A stretch of DNA of 40,430 nt from Malonomonas rubra (GCF_003247215.1 NZ_QKAP01000134.1:1-40430), one strand, 5' to 3'. Counted from the stretch's first letter, positions 7,876 through 19,260 are shown. Numbers and translations: made by a program. The notes: generated by a model not told the origin, from the letters alone.

Positions 7876-8352
7876 TCACTTATATTCGATATTGGTAACT
7901 TCGTAAACACGTACCCCGGAAGGAACAACGATACGAACCTCTTCATCAATCATATGTCCAATCAGGGATTTGCCTACCGGTGAGGTAATCGAAATCTTAC
8001 CAACTTTGATGTCTGCCTCATCTTCACCGACAATCTGGTAAGTCACCTCTTTTTCGGTATCGATATCGAACAGTGTGACTTTTGCGCCGAAAACGATTTT
8101 TTCACTGTCAATATCCGCCGGGTTGATCACTTGAGCACGGGCAATTTTGTCATTCAATTCCTGAATCCGTCCTTCAATGAAGCCCTGGCGATCTTTGGCT
8201 GCATCGTATTCGGCATTTTCCGAAAGGTCGCCATGGCTGCGCGCTTCGGCAATGTCCTGTACAACCTTGGGACGTTCGACCCGAATCAGCGTTTTCAACT
8301 CCTCCTGAAGTCGCTGATACCCCTCTCGAGTCATTGGAATAGAATCGCTCAT
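7876..8352 (-). CDS. greA: transcription elongation factor GreA
   Basis: 158 residues, the standard length. The N-terminal coiled-coil hairpin (residues 1-75) carries the tip sequence HGDLSENAEYDAAKDRQ, whose acidic residues reach the RNA polymerase active site to trigger cleavage of backtracked RNA. The C-terminal globular domain ends with TSPVGKSLIGH and EVRIVVPSGVRVYEV. The ATG at 8352 has GGAGCACAGAA upstream. An intrinsic terminator sits only 15 bp before this start, so greA needs readthrough or a promoter inside carB. Confidence 0.97.
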   Translation of the reverse strand: MSDSIPMTREGYQRLQEELKTLIRVERPKVVQDIAEARSHGDLSENAEYDAAKDRQGFIEGRIQELNDKIARAQVINPADIDSEKIVFGAKVTLFDIDTEKEVTYQIVGEDEADIKVGKISITSPVGKSLIGHMIDEEVRIVVPSGVRVYEVTNIEYK

Positions 8353-8366
8353 TTCTGTGCTCCTGC

Positions 8367-8397
8367 AAAAAAAAACAGCGGGCGGGAAAACCCGCCC
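8367..8397 (-). terminator. intrinsic terminator between carB and greA
   Basis: On the minus strand GGGCGGG (8397-8391), loop TTTT and CCCGCCC (8386-8380) form a strong hairpin. A run of nine T residues (8375-8367) follows. It lies 31 bp after the carB stop and directly before the greA ribosome binding site. Confidence 0.93.
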
Positions 8398-8427
8398 ACT
8401 TAGGTAGTTAATATTGTTAAATGTTGC

Positions 8428-11400
8428 TTACGAAGCTGAATAATACTCTTGCAACGGACTGACGTCAAGATTTTCTCGCAACATCGCCTGAATTCCATCG
8501 GTCACAGCCTTAATGCCGGCCACTGTAGTGTAGTAAGCGATCTCCTGCATAAGCGCCGAACGTCGAATCGAGAAAGAGTCGGCGACAGACTGAGCGCCAA
8601 GAGTGGTATTGAAAACCATGCAGATTTCGCGGCTTTTGATCGCATCAACACAGTGCGGCCGCCCCTCTTTGACCTTGTTGACCGGCTCAGCGACAATTCC
8701 ATGTTCATTCAGATATTTTGCCGTGCCAGCGGTTGCCATTATACTAAAGCCGGCGTTGTAGAGTTTTTGTACCGGTTCAATGATGTGTTCTTTGTCGGAA
8801 TCTTTAATACTGACAAAGATTTTGCCACTGGTCGGCAGTTTAACGCCGGCACCAATCTGAGCTTTAGCGAATGCCTTGCCGAAATCATAATCAATCCCCA
8901 TGACTTCACCGGTCGACTTCATTTCCGGCCCAAGCAGGGTATCGACACCGGGGAATTTGACGAACGGAAAGACCGCTTCTTTAACCGAAATATGTTTCGG
9001 AATAATGTCGCCTGAAACGCCCTGAACAGCCAAAGGTTCCCCTGCCATCACTTTTGCAGCAATCTGCGCCAACTGACGACCGGTTGCCTTGGAAACAAAC
9101 GGGACCGTGCGACTTGCGCGCGGGTTGACCTCGAGCAGATAGATAGTGTCGCCTTTGACAGCAAACTGGATATTCATCAACCCGACAACTTTAAGCTCCA
9201 GCGCTAGCTCGATGGTTTGTCGGCGGATTTCCGCGATAATATCATCCGACAAAGAATATGGTGGCAAAGCACACGCCGAATCGCCGGAGTGTATCCCTGC
9301 TTCTTCGATATGTTGCATGATTCCACCGATGACCACATCGGTGCCGTCGGCAAGCGCATCGACATCGACCTCAATGGCGTCCTGCAGAAATTTGTCAACC
9401 AGAATCGGATGTTCCGGAGACGCCTGAACGGCAAACTTCATGTAATCGCGTAATCGTTCAACATCGTAGACAATCTCCATCGCTCGACCTCCCAGAACAT
9501 AGGAAGGACGAACGACAACTGGGTAACCAATACGTCCGGCAATTTTTTCCGCTTCTTCGAAAGAGCGCGCAATCCCATTTTCCGGCTGCTTAAGGTTCAG
9601 CTTATGCAACAGGGCCTGGAAACGTTCACGATCTTCGGCCCGGTCGATCGCGTCTGGCGAGGTGCCGATAATAGGGACACCGGCTTTTTCCAAATCAACT
9701 GCGAGTTTGAGTGGGGTTTGCCCGCCGTATTGAACGATCACCCCTTCCGGTTTTTCGGTTTCGACGATCTCCAGTACATCCTCAAGCGTTAAAGGTTCGA
9801 AATAAAGCCGATCCGAGGTGTCATAGTCGGTCGAGACGGTTTCCGGATTGCAGTTGACCATGATGGTTTCGAACCCGGCATCAGAGAGTGCGAAAACGCC
9901 ATGTACACAACAGTAATCGAATTCGATCCCCTGCCCTATCCGATTGGGGCCACCGCCAAGGATCATGATTTTGCGTTTGTCGGTCGGATAGGCCTCACAC
10001 TCGGTCTCGTAGGTCGAGTAAAGATATGGGGTGAATGCCTCGAATTCAGCACCGCAAGTGTCAACTCGCTTGTAAACCGGACGGATGTTGTGCTTGTGTC
10101 GCAGTTCCCGGATATCCTTTTCGGTGATTTCCCACAAAAAAGCGAGGCGTTTGTCAGCGAAGCCGAACTGCTTGGCGCTGCGCAATAGGTCGACAAATTG
10201 TTGGTCACTGGAGGCTATCAGTTTTTTCTGGGTAACCAGCAGTGATTCCATCTCGATAATTTGCTCGATGTTTCGCAGGAACCAAGGATCAATTCCGGTC
10301 AGCTTATAAATTTCTTCAATGCTGAAACCCGCACGGATCGCATCGCCCAGATACCACATACGATCGCAGTTCGGTACACGCAGATTGGTGCGCAGGTCGT
10401 CAAGCTCGGTCTGCGACAGGGTGCGACGATAATCGCCTGGTTTTTCAAACAACTTGCTCTCGAAACCGTGTGAACCGATCTCTAAAGAGCGGAGTGCTTT
10501 TTGCAAGCTTTCTTTAAAGGTTCGCCCGATCGACATCGCCTCGCCGACCGATTTCATCTGGGTGGTCAGGTGCGCTTCCGCCTGCGGGAATTTTTCGAAA
10601 GTGAAGCGCGGAACCTTGGTGACCACGTAGTCGATGGTCGGCTCAAAGGAAGCCAACGTTTCACGTGTAATGTCGTTGGAGATCTCATCAAGACGATACC
10701 CGACAGAGAGCTTAGCGGCGATTTTGGCGATCGGAAACCCGGTCGCTTTAGAAGCCAGCGCAGAAGAGCGTGAAACACGCGGATTCATTTCGATGACCAC
10801 CAGACGGCCATCTTGTGGGTTGACTCCAAACTGGATATTGGAACCGCCAGTATCGACGCCTATTTCGCGGATAATCTTCAACGAGGCGTCGCGCAGAATC
10901 TGGTATTCCTTGTCGGTCAAGGTCTGAGCTGGAGCAACGGTGATTGAATCACCGGTATGCACGCCCATGGCATCGAAGTTTTCGATCGAGCAGATGATAA
11001 CCACGTTGTCGGCGGTATCGCGCATGACCTCTAGTTCGTACTCTTTCCAACCGATTACCGATTCTTCAACTAGGATTTCGTTGGTCGGCGAAGCTTCGAT
11101 GCCAGCCATCGCCATCCGCTCATACTCTTCGAGGTTGTAGGCGATGCCGCCACCGGTGCCGCCGAGGGTAAAAGAGGGACGGATAATCGCCGGAAAGCCG
11201 ACATGATCGATGATTTGCATCGCTTCCTTGTAGCTGTGTGCTAGGCCGGAACGAGGCACCTCAACGCCGATCTTCTCCATCGCCCGCTTGAACAGGGTGC
11301 GGTCTTCGGCTTTCTTGATTGGGTCGAGTTTAGCGCCAATCAGTTCGACACCGTGTTTATCGAGAATTCCCGCTTCAGCCACTGCCACGGCGGTGTTAAG

Positions 11401-11685
11401 CGCAGTCTGGCCACCGAGCGTTGGTAGCAAGGCATCAGGTTTTTCTTTCTCGATGATCCGGGTAAGCGCCACCGGAGTGACCGGCTCGACATAGGTACGA
11501 TCGGCAAAGTCCGGGTCGGTCATGATGGTCGCAGGGTTCGAGTTGAGCAGGACGACTTCGTAGCCCTCCTCTTTCAACGCCTTGCAAGCCTGAGTTCCCG
11601 AGTAGTCGAATTCGCAGGCCTGCCCAATGATGATTGGGCCGGCACCGATAATCAAAATTTTCTTGATGTCTGTACGTTTGGGCAT
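8428..11685 (-). CDS. carB: carbamoyl-phosphate synthase large subunit
   Basis: 1085 residues, close to the usual ~1073. Two homologous ATP-grasp halves are visible: [20 protein letters not shown] at the start of the first and [20 protein letters not shown] at the start of the second. The matching [20 protein letters not shown] and [20 protein letters not shown] segments carry the metal- and ATP-binding residues. A C-terminal MGS-like regulatory domain follows (about residue 940 onward; [16 protein letters not shown]). CarB makes carbamoyl phosphate from bicarbonate, two ATP and ammonia tunnelled from CarA. It lies 28 bp after carA in the pyr operon. Confidence 0.98.
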   Translation of the reverse strand: MPKRTDIKKILIIGAGPIIIGQACEFDYSGTQACKALKEEGYEVVLLNSNPATIMTDPDFADRTYVEPVTPVALTRIIEKEKPDALLPTLGGQTALNTAVAVAEAGILDKHGVELIGAKLDPIKKAEDRTLFKRAMEKIGVEVPRSGLAHSYKEAMQIIDHVGFPAIIRPSFTLGGTGGGIAYNLEEYERMAMAGIEASPTNEILVEESVIGWKEYELEVMRDTADNVVIICSIENFDAMGVHTGDSITVAPAQTLTDKEYQILRDASLKIIREIGVDTGGSNIQFGVNPQDGRLVVIEMNPRVSRSSALASKATGFPIAKIAAKLSVGYRLDEISNDITRETLASFEPTIDYVVTKVPRFTFEKFPQAEAHLTTQMKSVGEAMSIGRTFKESLQKALRSLEIGSHGFESKLFEKPGDYRRTLSQTELDDLRTNLRVPNCDRMWYLGDAIRAGFSIEEIYKLTGIDPWFLRNIEQIIEMESLLVTQKKLIASSDQQFVDLLRSAKQFGFADKRLAFLWEITEKDIRELRHKHNIRPVYKRVDTCGAEFEAFTPYLYSTYETECEAYPTDKRKIMILGGGPNRIGQGIEFDYCCVHGVFALSDAGFETIMVNCNPETVSTDYDTSDRLYFEPLTLEDVLEIVETEKPEGVIVQYGGQTPLKLAVDLEKAGVPIIGTSPDAIDRAEDRERFQALLHKLNLKQPENGIARSFEEAEKIAGRIGYPVVVRPSYVLGGRAMEIVYDVERLRDYMKFAVQASPEHPILVDKFLQDAIEVDVDALADGTDVVIGGIMQHIEEAGIHSGDSACALPPYSLSDDIIAEIRRQTIELALELKVVGLMNIQFAVKGDTIYLLEVNPRASRTVPFVSKATGRQLAQIAAKVMAGEPLAVQGVSGDIIPKHISVKEAVFPFVKFPGVDTLLGPEMKSTGEVMGIDYDFGKAFAKAQIGAGVKLPTSGKIFVSIKDSDKEHIIEPVQKLYNAGFSIMATAGTAKYLNEHGIVAEPVNKVKEGRPHCVDAIKSREICMVFNTTLGAQSVADSFSIRRSALMQEIAYYTTVAGIKAVTDGIQAMLRENLDVSPLQEYYSAS

Positions 11686-11713
11686 TGGTGTTCCTTATAT
11701 AAATAATCAAAAA

Positions 11714-12838
11714 CTAGCTTTTGTGCTTCGCCATCAATTCGATGAAACGAGCAAACAGGTACTGGGCATCATGTGGCCCCGGAGACGCTTCCGGGTGGTA
11801 TTGAACTGAAAATGCCGGGTATTCTGTATGTTGAATCCCCTCGACCGTATTGTCGTTTAGGTTGATATGGGTCACCTTGACTTTATCACTGAGCGAATTA
11901 CTGTCGACGGCAAAACCATGATTCTGCGAAGTGATTTCGACCCTTTGCCGTTGATAGTCGAGAACTGGCTGATTGCCACCACGATGACCGAATTTAAGCT
12001 TATAGGTCTTGCCGCCCAAAGCGATGGAGAGCAGTTGGTGTCCCAAGCAGATCCCGAAAAGAGGAACTTTGCCGAGAAGTTTACCAATGTTCTCCTGCGC
12101 GTATCGAATCGGTTCCGGGTCACCAGGGCCGTTGCTTAAGAAAACGCCGTCAGGGTTCATGGCGAGCACCTCTTCAGCAGAGGTTGCTGCCGGAACAACG
12201 GTGACATCACAACCGGCGGAGACCAGGTTGCGCAGGATATTGCGCTTGATACCAAAGTCGTAGGCAACAACCTTGTACGGCGACGGCTCACCGCTGCGGT
12301 CCGCATACCCTTCGCCGAGCGTCCATACCCCTTCGGAATACACATAGGCCGAATCGCAGGTGACCTTCTTGACCAAATCCCTTCCCACAAGGCTCGGAGA
12401 GTTTCGGGCCTTCTCGATCAGACTCTGTGGGTCAGTATCGACCGAGGAAAGGACGCCAACCTGTGCCCCCTTGTTGCGGATATGGCGCACCAGTGCACGG
12501 GTGTCGATTCCTTCGATGCCAACGATGTTCTTTTCTCTCAGATACTCGTCAAGACTCATTTCTGCGCGGAAGTTGCTCGGGAACGGGCAACACTCCTTAA
12601 CGATGAAACCGGAAAGAAACGGTTTGCAGGACTCAACATCCTCCCGGTTGATGCCGTAATTGCCGATCTGCGGATAAGTCATGGTGACGATCTCGCCGCA
12701 GTAGGAAGGATCAGTCAGGATCTCCTGATACCCGGTCATGCTGGTATTGAAGACCACCTCACCGGAAACTTCGCCGGTCACCCCGAAGGCTTTTCCTTCG
12801 AAAACCTTGCCATCAGCAAGGGCCAGAATTGCTTTCAT
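11714..12838 (-). CDS. carA: carbamoyl-phosphate synthase small subunit (glutaminase)
   Basis: 374 residues, standard size. The N-terminal CPSase small-chain domain ([20 protein letters not shown]) is followed by a class I glutamine amidotransferase domain. The nucleophile Cys is in [10 protein letters not shown], and the His/Glu pair is in [12 protein letters not shown], so the triad is complete. It hydrolyses glutamine and passes ammonia to CarB. It lies between pyrC and carB in the operon. Confidence 0.98.
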   Translation of the reverse strand: MKAILALADGKVFEGKAFGVTGEVSGEVVFNTSMTGYQEILTDPSYCGEIVTMTYPQIGNYGINREDVESCKPFLSGFIVKECCPFPSNFRAEMSLDEYLREKNIVGIEGIDTRALVRHIRNKGAQVGVLSSVDTDPQSLIEKARNSPSLVGRDLVKKVTCDSAYVYSEGVWTLGEGYADRSGEPSPYKVVAYDFGIKRNILRNLVSAGCDVTVVPAATSAEEVLAMNPDGVFLSNGPGDPEPIRYAQENIGKLLGKVPLFGICLGHQLLSIALGGKTYKLKFGHRGGNQPVLDYQRQRVEITSQNHGFAVDSNSLSDKVKVTHINLNDNTVEGIQHTEYPAFSVQYHPEASPGPHDAQYLFARFIELMAKHKS

Positions 12839-12899
12839 TTATACCTCTTGTTGGTGCGAATTTACTTTAAGTTTCTACCTTTAACCTATTTGTATTTAG

Positions 12900-14174
12900 C
12901 TATTCTCTGCTAAAAACCACTTCACCGGCAAGTAGCGTCTTCAAGGCACAACCTTTAAGCGTATAGCCGATAAAGTACGAGTTTTTGCTCTTGGAATGCA
13001 GACTTTCCTCGGTGACTTCCCATTCCTTGTTCGGATTGATGATGGTGATGTCGGCAATTGCCCCAACCGACAATGTGCCACGATCAATCCTTAGAATTTC
13101 ACTTGGACGATAGGTCAGCAGAGAAATCGCCTTCGACAGGCTGATAACCTTGTCGGCAACGAGCTTCAACGTCAACGGAAGCAGCGTTTCAAGACCGACA
13201 ATTCCATTGGCAGCCAACTCGAATTCAACATTTTTGTCATCGATGTGATGTGGAGCGTGATCTGTCGCAATAGCATCGACCGTACCATCTGCAAGTGCGG
13301 CATGAACCGCTTCAAGATCTTCCTGACTGCGTAGCGGTGGATTCATTTTGGCGTTGGTGTTATATCCTCGAACCGCCTCCTCGGTAAGGCTGAAATGATG
13401 TGGTGTGACCTCACATGTCACGTTCACCCCGCGCGCCTTGGCTTGGCGAATCAGATCAAGACTGCCCTTGGTAGACACGTGGCAGATGTGCAAGTGTCCG
13501 CCAGTCAGTTCAGCGATCATAATATCGCGTGCTGTCATACAATCTTCTGCAACATTCGGAATCCCTTTCAAACCTAGCTCGGTCGCGACGTAACCTTCAT
13601 TCATGGAACCGTCGGCTACAAGCGACATCTCCTCTGCATGCACCATCACTGGAGCGCCGAAGGTGCTGGCGTATTCAAGCGCACGTCGCATCATCTCACC
13701 GTTTTTCACCGGGAGGCCGTCATCGGAGAAGCCGACGCAGCCACCTTCAAGCAGTTCGCCCATTTCCGAAAGGATTTCTCCCTTTTGCCCCTGTGAGATC
13801 GCGGCAACCGGGAAAACGTTGGCGCTCCCTTCGAACTTAGCCTTATTCATGATGAATTGGGCAATCGGCAGATTGTCGATCACAGGCTTGGTGTTCGGCA
13901 TGCAGCAGACTGAAGTTACCCCACCAGCGGCGGCCGCCTTGGTCCCGGAAATTATATCTTCTTTATATTCCTGTCCTGGCTCGCGCAGATGCACATGCAT
14001 ATCGATCAGTCCCGGCGTAACAATGTTGCCGGCGGCGTTGATCACTTCAGCGTCACCGGCATCTATATTCGGGGCCAGTTCGACTATTTTTCCGTCGATA
14101 ATGAGGATGTCGAGTTTTTCGTCAAGATTATTCGCAGGGTCAACAACTCGTCCTGACTTTACCAATACTTTCAT
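12900..14174 (-). CDS. pyrC: dihydroorotase
   Basis: 424 residues from the ATG at 14174, preceded by GAGGTG at a good distance; the GTG nine bases upstream is part of that ribosome site. This is the long class I amidohydrolase type. Metal ligands are visible in [16 protein letters not shown] (HxH), in [10 protein letters not shown] and in ATDHAPHH (catalytic Asp). The PNTKPVID loop follows the first strand. It cyclises carbamoyl aspartate to dihydroorotate. The start lies 23 bp after the pyrB stop, which fits joint transcription and possible association with PyrB. Confidence 0.97.
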   Translation of the reverse strand: MKVLVKSGRVVDPANNLDEKLDILIIDGKIVELAPNIDAGDAEVINAAGNIVTPGLIDMHVHLREPGQEYKEDIISGTKAAAAGGVTSVCCMPNTKPVIDNLPIAQFIMNKAKFEGSANVFPVAAISQGQKGEILSEMGELLEGGCVGFSDDGLPVKNGEMMRRALEYASTFGAPVMVHAEEMSLVADGSMNEGYVATELGLKGIPNVAEDCMTARDIMIAELTGGHLHICHVSTKGSLDLIRQAKARGVNVTCEVTPHHFSLTEEAVRGYNTNAKMNPPLRSQEDLEAVHAALADGTVDAIATDHAPHHIDDKNVEFELAANGIVGLETLLPLTLKLVADKVISLSKAISLLTYRPSEILRIDRGTLSVGAIADITIINPNKEWEVTEESLHSKSKNSYFIGYTLKGCALKTLLAGEVVFSRE

Positions 14175-14197
14175 CGTAGTCACCTCTATCCGTAAAA

Positions 14198-15130
14198 TCA
14201 GTCTTGCAATTTTTCGCCACCGCAGGCCAAGTACAACAGAGCCATGCGCACCGCTACCCCGTTTTCAACCTGATCAAGGATCACATTCTGAGGACCATCG
14301 GCGATCGAAGTAGGCAGTTCCACGCCACGGTTGATTGGACCCGGGTGCATAACAATGACGTTTTCTTTGGCCAGCTTCAGCCGCTGGTGGGTCAGACCGA
14401 AAAAGCGGCTGTATTCACGAACGGAGGGGATTAGTGGTGCCCCCTGCCGTTCGCGTTGAATCCGCAGCATCATCACTACGTCAGAGCCTTTGATTGCATC
14501 ATCGATATTGGTGTAAGCCTCACACCCCAGTTTATCGATCCCCGGCGGCAGCATGGTGCCGGGCCCAGCAACGCGAACCTTGGCGCCCAGTTTAGTAAGA
14601 CAGTAGATGTTGGAACGCACCACCCGACTGTGTGTGATATCACCGATGATAGCAACGGTTAATCCTTCGATTTTCCCTTTGTGCTCTCGGATGGTAAAAG
14701 CATCGAGCAACGCTTGACTGGGGTGTTCATGCATGCCATCACCGGCGTTGATGACCGCACAATCGAGTCTTTTTGCCAGATAATCACTGGCACCGGACGC
14801 GTGATGGCGCATGACAATGGCATCCGGGTTCATTGCTTGAATATTCTTCGCAGTGTCTTCCAGGGTTTCGCCTTTGACCACAGAGGAACCTGATGCGCTG
14901 ATATTGATGGTGTCAGCCGAAAGCCGCTTGCCGGCGATCTCAAAAGAGGTGCGGGTTCGGGTGCTGGCTTCGAAAAACAGATTGATAATGGTCTTTCCGC
15001 GCAGAGTCGGCACCTTTTTGATATCGCGCCGATTGATCTCTTTAAAGCTGATCGAGGTGTCGAGGATAAAGGTCAACTCTTCTGCAGTCAGATCCTTAAT
15101 GCCGATAATATGCTTGTGGTTGAATGTCAT
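14198..15130 (-). CDS. pyrB: aspartate carbamoyltransferase catalytic subunit
   Basis: 310 residues. The carbamoyl-phosphate loop [13 protein letters not shown] is near residues 52-64, and [12 protein letters not shown] carries the second conserved set; [13 protein letters not shown] closes the active site. No pyrI regulatory subunit is adjacent, so allosteric control as in E. coli is not expected and control is probably through PyrR. The gene lies 15 bp after pyrR. Confidence 0.98.
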   Translation of the reverse strand: MTFNHKHIIGIKDLTAEELTFILDTSISFKEINRRDIKKVPTLRGKTIINLFFEASTRTRTSFEIAGKRLSADTINISASGSSVVKGETLEDTAKNIQAMNPDAIVMRHHASGASDYLAKRLDCAVINAGDGMHEHPSQALLDAFTIREHKGKIEGLTVAIIGDITHSRVVRSNIYCLTKLGAKVRVAGPGTMLPPGIDKLGCEAYTNIDDAIKGSDVVMMLRIQRERQGAPLIPSVREYSRFFGLTHQRLKLAKENVIVMHPGPINRGVELPTSIADGPQNVILDQVENGVAVRMALLYLACGGEKLQD

Positions 15131-15145
15131 TGAGCTCCTCCAAAC

Positions 15146-15682
15146 TTAGACTCTGATCAGATGCACCGCTTGCGGGGCATGTTGTTCATCAAAATCGACA
15201 TCGATCCGTTCGTTGCGGGCGGTCGGCAGATTTCTGCCGATATAGTCGGGGCGAATCGGGAGTTCACGATGGCCACGATCTACCAGAATCGCCAGCTGAA
15301 TATTCTTCGGGCGGCCGAGATCGGTTAACGCATCCATCGCGGCTCGGATCGTGCGGCCGGTAAAAAGCACATCATCAACCAGAATCACCTTTCGATCACT
15401 GAGAGAAAAGCGAATGTCCGTCTGGCCGACTGAAAGGTCACTTCGGGAGCCAAAATCGTCGCGATACATGGTGATGTCGATACTGCCGATCGGAACTACC
15501 TTTCCTTCAATTTCGGAAATCTTCTTCTGCAACTGGGTTGCCAGATAGGCCCCACCAGTACGAATGCCGACGATGACCAGATTTTCTACGCCTTTGTTTT
15601 TCTCAAGGATCTCATGAGCGATACGCGTGATTGCCCGGCTGACCCCCTCCTGATCCAGAATCTCTATTTTTTCAGCAGCCAT
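15146..15682 (-). CDS. pyrR: PyrR bifunctional attenuation regulator / uracil phosphoribosyltransferase
   Basis: 178 residues, the standard length. The PRPP loop [21 protein letters not shown] (about residues 98-118) and the flexible loop DITMYRDD are typical, and [18 protein letters not shown] matches PyrR. The protein binds UMP and a conserved RNA hairpin in pyr leaders, favouring termination. The hairpin and terminator are both present directly upstream of this gene, so it should regulate its own operon. Start ATG at 15682 has a GGAGG-like site (GAGGGAGGATC). Confidence 0.97.
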   Translation of the reverse strand: MAAEKIEILDQEGVSRAITRIAHEILEKNKGVENLVIVGIRTGGAYLATQLQKKISEIEGKVVPIGSIDITMYRDDFGSRSDLSVGQTDIRFSLSDRKVILVDDVLFTGRTIRAAMDALTDLGRPKNIQLAILVDRGHRELPIRPDYIGRNLPTARNERIDVDFDEQHAPQAVHLIRV

Positions 15683-15711
15683 GATCCTCCCTCTTTCTGT
15701 GTTTTACGCAC

Positions 15712-15750
15712 AAAAAAAAGTACCTGCACGGAATTTGCGCACAGGTACTT
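15712..15750 (-). terminator. pyr operon attenuator terminator
   Basis: On the minus strand AAGTACCTG (15750-15742) pairs with CAGGTACTT (15726-15718) and a T7 tract follows. It lies 30 bp before the pyrR start and about 35 bp after the PyrR-binding hairpin, the usual leader layout for PyrR attenuation. Confidence 0.92.
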
Positions 15751-15786
15751 TAAGATAAATTTCGGGTATATCGTTGCCACTTATTG

Positions 15787-15820
15787 CCCCCTTGCTGACC
15801 TCTCGGATCAGATTAAAGGT
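15787..15820 (-). promoter_or_regulatory. PyrR-binding anti-antiterminator hairpin
   Basis: Minus-strand RNA reads CCUUU-AAU-CUGAUC-CGAGA-GGUCAG-C-AAGGGG. CUGAUC pairs with GGUCAG (6 bp) and CCUU with AAGG below an internal bulge. The loop-side sequence AUCCGAGAGGUC fits the Bacillus PyrR consensus ARUCCNGNGAGGYU apart from one missing base. A terminator follows, so binding of UMP-PyrR would be expected to stop transcription of the pyr genes. Confidence 0.88.
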
Positions 15821-15845
15821 TGCTGCTGCGTTTAAAATTTTCGTG

Positions 15846-15875
15846 AATTTAGCAATCGTATCAGGAAAAAGTCAA
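15846..15875 (-). promoter_or_regulatory. pyr operon sigma-70 promoter
   Basis: On the minus strand -35 TTGACT (15875-15870), an 18-bp spacer and -10 TAAATT (15851-15846) preceded by TGC, an extended -10. It lies between the lepB stop and the PyrR hairpin, so it starts the regulated leader. Confidence 0.65.
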
Positions 15876-15896
15876 CCGCTTATTTTTTAAAAAAAA

Positions 15897-16568
15897 TTAA
15901 TTGATTGGCCGCCCAATCCGTCCCCAGCGAACCTTTTCTAAAAGGTCAGCTTTTGAGTCCCAGGACCAGTACTTGATAAAGGCTAAACCCTTAATTTTCG
16001 ATTTATGGACAAAGCCCCAAAAACGGCTATCAAAAGAGTAATCGCGGTTATCTCCCATTACAAAATAACTGTCAGCGGGGATTTTGAACGGCCCGGCAAA
16101 GTCCCTCGGCCCAGCAACATTCGGTATCACCTGGTTGTCTTTATGTGCCTCCTGCGGAATGCTGTATGGCTTGCCATTGACATAGACCTGCTTGGCTTTT
16201 ACTTCAACCGTGTCCCCAGGGGTGCCGATTACCCGCTTTATAAAATCACGGCGTTGAAAATAGGACTTCCCTTCATCTTTTGGGAATTCGAACACGATCA
16301 CATCGCCTCTTTCTGGATCGCGCAACTTTAAATAGGTATCATCCGTAAAAGGAATATGGGTACCGTAAATGAACTTGTTGACCAGTAAGTGATCGCCGAT
16401 CAGCAAAGTGTCGAGCATCGAACCGGAAGGGATTTTGAAAGCCTGAAAGAGAAAGGTCCGAATAATCAGTGCCAGAATAACAGCAACGATCAGAGCTTCC
16501 GACCACTCGCGGTACCATGGTTTTTTGACTTCTTCTACAAAATTTTTCTTTTTCTTGAAAATTAGCAT
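15897..16568 (-). CDS. lepB: signal peptidase I
   Basis: 223 residues. One N-terminal membrane helix (about 24-41) is followed by the catalytic Ser50 in IPSGSM and the general base Lys111 in RRDFIKRVIGTPGD. The C-terminal box GDNRDYSFDSRFWG is intact. It cleaves signal peptides of secreted proteins on the outer face of the inner membrane. The start lies 4 bp after the lepA stop, so the two are translated from one message. Confidence 0.97.
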   Translation of the reverse strand: MLIFKKKKNFVEEVKKPWYREWSEALIVAVILALIIRTFLFQAFKIPSGSMLDTLLIGDHLLVNKFIYGTHIPFTDDTYLKLRDPERGDVIVFEFPKDEGKSYFQRRDFIKRVIGTPGDTVEVKAKQVYVNGKPYSIPQEAHKDNQVIPNVAGPRDFAGPFKIPADSYFVMGDNRDYSFDSRFWGFVHKSKIKGLAFIKYWSWDSKADLLEKVRWGRIGRPIN

Positions 16569-16572
16569 TGAT

Positions 16573-18372
16573 TTACTCTTTTACTTTGAGGATTGCTAGG
16601 AACGCATCTTGCGGCAGTTCGACACTGCCGACCTGTTTCATCCGTTTCTTGCCGGCTTTTTGTTTTTCCAGTAGTTTTCTTTTTCGGGTGATGTCTCCGC
16701 CATAACATTTGGCAGTAACATCCTTGCGCAATGCTTTTACCGTAGAACGAGCAATGACCTTATTCCCGATCGCGGCCTGGATAGCAACTTCGTACTGTTG
16801 CCGCGGGATGAACTCTTTCATCTTGGCGACCAGTTCCCGACCGCGAAACTGGGCTTTGTCCATATGGACAATCAAGGACAATGCATCGACCACATCGCCA
16901 TTAATCAATACGTTCAGGCGAACCAGTTTGCTGGGTCGGAAATCGAGGTGTTCGTAATCGAGTGAAGCGTAGCCGCGGGTGATCGATTTGAGGCGATCAA
17001 AAAAATCGAGAACGATTTCATTGAGAGGCAACTCGTAGACGACCATGACCCGGTTAGCGGTCAGGTATTTCAACTCGCGCTGCACACCACGTTTTTCTAT
17101 ACAGAGATTCAGTACCGCCCCGACGAACTCATTTGGTACGTGGATCGACGCAAGCACGAACGGTTCCTCGATTTTCTCGATGTACTGCACATCGGGCAAC
17201 ATGTTGGCGCTTTCTATGTGTAACAGCGCTCCCTTGGTGGTAGTCACCTTGTAAACAACTGTAGGCGCGGTCGTAATCAGATCGACATTGAACTCTCGCT
17301 CCAGCCGCTCCTGGATGATTTCCATATGCAGCAGACCAAGAAAGCCACAACGGAAACCAAAGCCGAGTGCGAGCGAGTTTTCCGGTTCGAAAGAGAAGGC
17401 CGCATCATTCAGGCGCAATTTTTCCAGAGCGTCGCGCAAGGCATCATATTCGCCGGAATCGATCGGGTAGAGCCCCGAAAAGACCATCGGCTTGACTTCC
17501 TGAAAGCCGGGCAGTGGCTTATCTGCTGCTGCGTACTGATGGGTGATCGTATCACCAACTTTGGCGTCTTCGACCACTTTGATGCCAGCAATAATAAAAC
17601 CGACCTCGCCGGCTGCCAGTTGGGGCAGTTCAACCGGGTGAGGATTGAATGCTCCGACCTTTTGCACTTCATAAGACGCGCCGGTTGCCATCAACTTGAT
17701 TTTTTCACCTTTTTTTATGGTTCCTTCAACAATCCTGGCCAGGATGATGACGCCCTGGTAGGAGTCGTACCATGAATCAAAAATCAGCGCTTTGAGCGGG
17801 GCATCGGTGTCGCCGCTTGGAGGCGGAACCCGGTTTACGACCGCTTCGAGGATTTCATCGATACCGCGTCCCTCTTTTGCACTGGCTTCTATCGCATCGC
17901 TGGCATCGATACCGATAATTTCTTCAACCTCTTCTTTGACTCGTTGCGGTTCGGCACTGGGCAGATCAATTTTGTTTAGGACGGGAAATATTTCCAAGTC
18001 CTGATCGATTGCCATATACACATTAGCCAGCGTCTGAGCTTCGACACCTTGCGCAGCATCAACCACCAGCATCGCGCCTTCACAGGCAGATAACGAGCGG
18101 CTGACTTCATAAGAAAAATCGACATGCCCCGGAGTATCGATCAGGTTCAGGATGTAATTCTGCCCGTCTTTCGCTTTGTAGTTAAGGCGGACGGCCTGGG
18201 CTTTAATGGTTATGCCCCGCTCCTTTTCCAATTCCATCTTGTCCAGATACTGGTCGGATTTTTCCCGGTCAGAGAGGGCACCGGTTGCTTCGAGCAGGCG
18301 GTCAGCTAAGGTCGACTTGCCGTGGTCAATGTGAGCGATGATCGAGAAGTTACGGATATTCTTTTGATTCAT
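16573..18372 (-). CDS. lepA: elongation factor 4 (LepA)
   Basis: 599 residues from the ATG at 18372, the usual LepA length; a 40-residue upstream extension to 18492 matches nothing in the family. The GTPase domain begins [17 protein letters not shown] (G1) with [16 protein letters not shown] (G3) and NKIDLPSA (G4). Domains III-V follow, and the LepA-specific C-terminus ([15 protein letters not shown]) is complete. It acts on ribosomes as a translational GTPase. The ribosome site upstream is weak (ACGGAAC, distant). Confidence 0.97.
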   Translation of the reverse strand: MNQKNIRNFSIIAHIDHGKSTLADRLLEATGALSDREKSDQYLDKMELEKERGITIKAQAVRLNYKAKDGQNYILNLIDTPGHVDFSYEVSRSLSACEGAMLVVDAAQGVEAQTLANVYMAIDQDLEIFPVLNKIDLPSAEPQRVKEEVEEIIGIDASDAIEASAKEGRGIDEILEAVVNRVPPPSGDTDAPLKALIFDSWYDSYQGVIILARIVEGTIKKGEKIKLMATGASYEVQKVGAFNPHPVELPQLAAGEVGFIIAGIKVVEDAKVGDTITHQYAAADKPLPGFQEVKPMVFSGLYPIDSGEYDALRDALEKLRLNDAAFSFEPENSLALGFGFRCGFLGLLHMEIIQERLEREFNVDLITTAPTVVYKVTTTKGALLHIESANMLPDVQYIEKIEEPFVLASIHVPNEFVGAVLNLCIEKRGVQRELKYLTANRVMVVYELPLNEIVLDFFDRLKSITRGYASLDYEHLDFRPSKLVRLNVLINGDVVDALSLIVHMDKAQFRGRELVAKMKEFIPRQQYEVAIQAAIGNKVIARSTVKALRKDVTAKCYGGDITRKRKLLEKQKAGKKRMKQVGSVELPQDAFLAILKVKE

Positions 18373-18501
18373 GCAGTTAAAATAGTTCCGTGATTGTTGA
18401 TTTTGGTGATTTAGAGAACCGCCAATACTAGACTTGTAGGAGGGTTTTTGTAAAGGAGAAAGAACTGAACGACAGAAGCCGGAGAGAAGCACAGTCGACG
18501 G

Positions 18502-18951
18502 CTAATGGACCACCCGAGCAACTTCGTAGAGCGTTGAAATACGATCAATTTCCTGGCTTTTCTCTGACAATAACAGATCGAGTAAAGACTGAGAATCCTG
18601 GTCAGAAACCGACTCTTTCAGCTTTGCGTAAAGATTGAAAACCAACTGTTCGGTTCTGAGGATATAGTTGTAACTGCTCAGATCATCCCGAAGTTCATAT
18701 TGGTCAAGCAAGTCGCAACTGGCATTTCGATTGCTGCTCATCAGATTCGAGTTTGGCGTCCTGGCAACTTCCTGCCGGTAATGCACGGGGTCCTTCTTTA
18801 GTTCCCGCAGTTTTTTTAACAACAACATCTCCTTTGTTGCAATCATCTGAAAAATAGCTTTCATTGATTTGTCGGTACTACATTCTGCCAAGCGATAGTA
18901 TAGCTCTTGCTCTGCTGACTCAACGTCGATTGCGAAATCGAGAATCCTCAT
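18502..18951 (-). CDS. ferritin-like / rubrerythrin-related domain protein
   Basis: 149 residues, predicted as a four-helix bundle: helices around 5-24, 28-53, 85-115 and 120-145. The pattern AEQELYYRLAE then ATKEMLLLKKL resembles the first half of rubrerythrin, and RTEQLVFNLYAKL then SEKSQEIDRI the second. The His residues of both EExxH motifs are replaced (Leu and Gln), so a normal diiron centre is doubtful. It is transcribed toward lepA but has its own upstream region. Function unknown. Confidence 0.6.
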   Translation of the reverse strand: MRILDFAIDVESAEQELYYRLAECSTDKSMKAIFQMIATKEMLLLKKLRELKKDPVHYRQEVARTPNSNLMSSNRNASCDLLDQYELRDDLSSYNYILRTEQLVFNLYAKLKESVSDQDSQSLLDLLLSEKSQEIDRISTLYEVARVVH

Positions 18952-19260
18952 TGTTGCACCTGTTCAGATCAGGAGTCCAATCTGCCTCTTTTTAAATTAT
19001 ATGGAAGAAATTGAACTCTGCACAATGTGCCAAAGCACAGATGAGTAATTTCGTTGGATGCAGTTTTAAAAAACAATCAAAGTAATTCTTTAAGAAGCTA
19101 AAAATCAGTTCGGAAAATTATTTTCCCTGCGCATGACATGAAGAATTCGCTAAAGTTGTTAGACTCTTGTTTCGGACAAAGACGCTATGGTATAAGCAAA
19201 ATTTCGTGGTTTCAAAACTCTTTTTGAGACATTCAAATGTTCATTCAGGAGCCAATTCGA

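Noticed and set aside
13603-14313. 236-codon plus-strand frame opposite pyrC
   Set aside because: Antisense shadow of the well-supported dihydroorotase gene.
18373-18492. 40-residue N-terminal extension of LepA
   Set aside because: It has no family match, and the protein from 18372 already has the usual length and N-terminal GTPase sequence.
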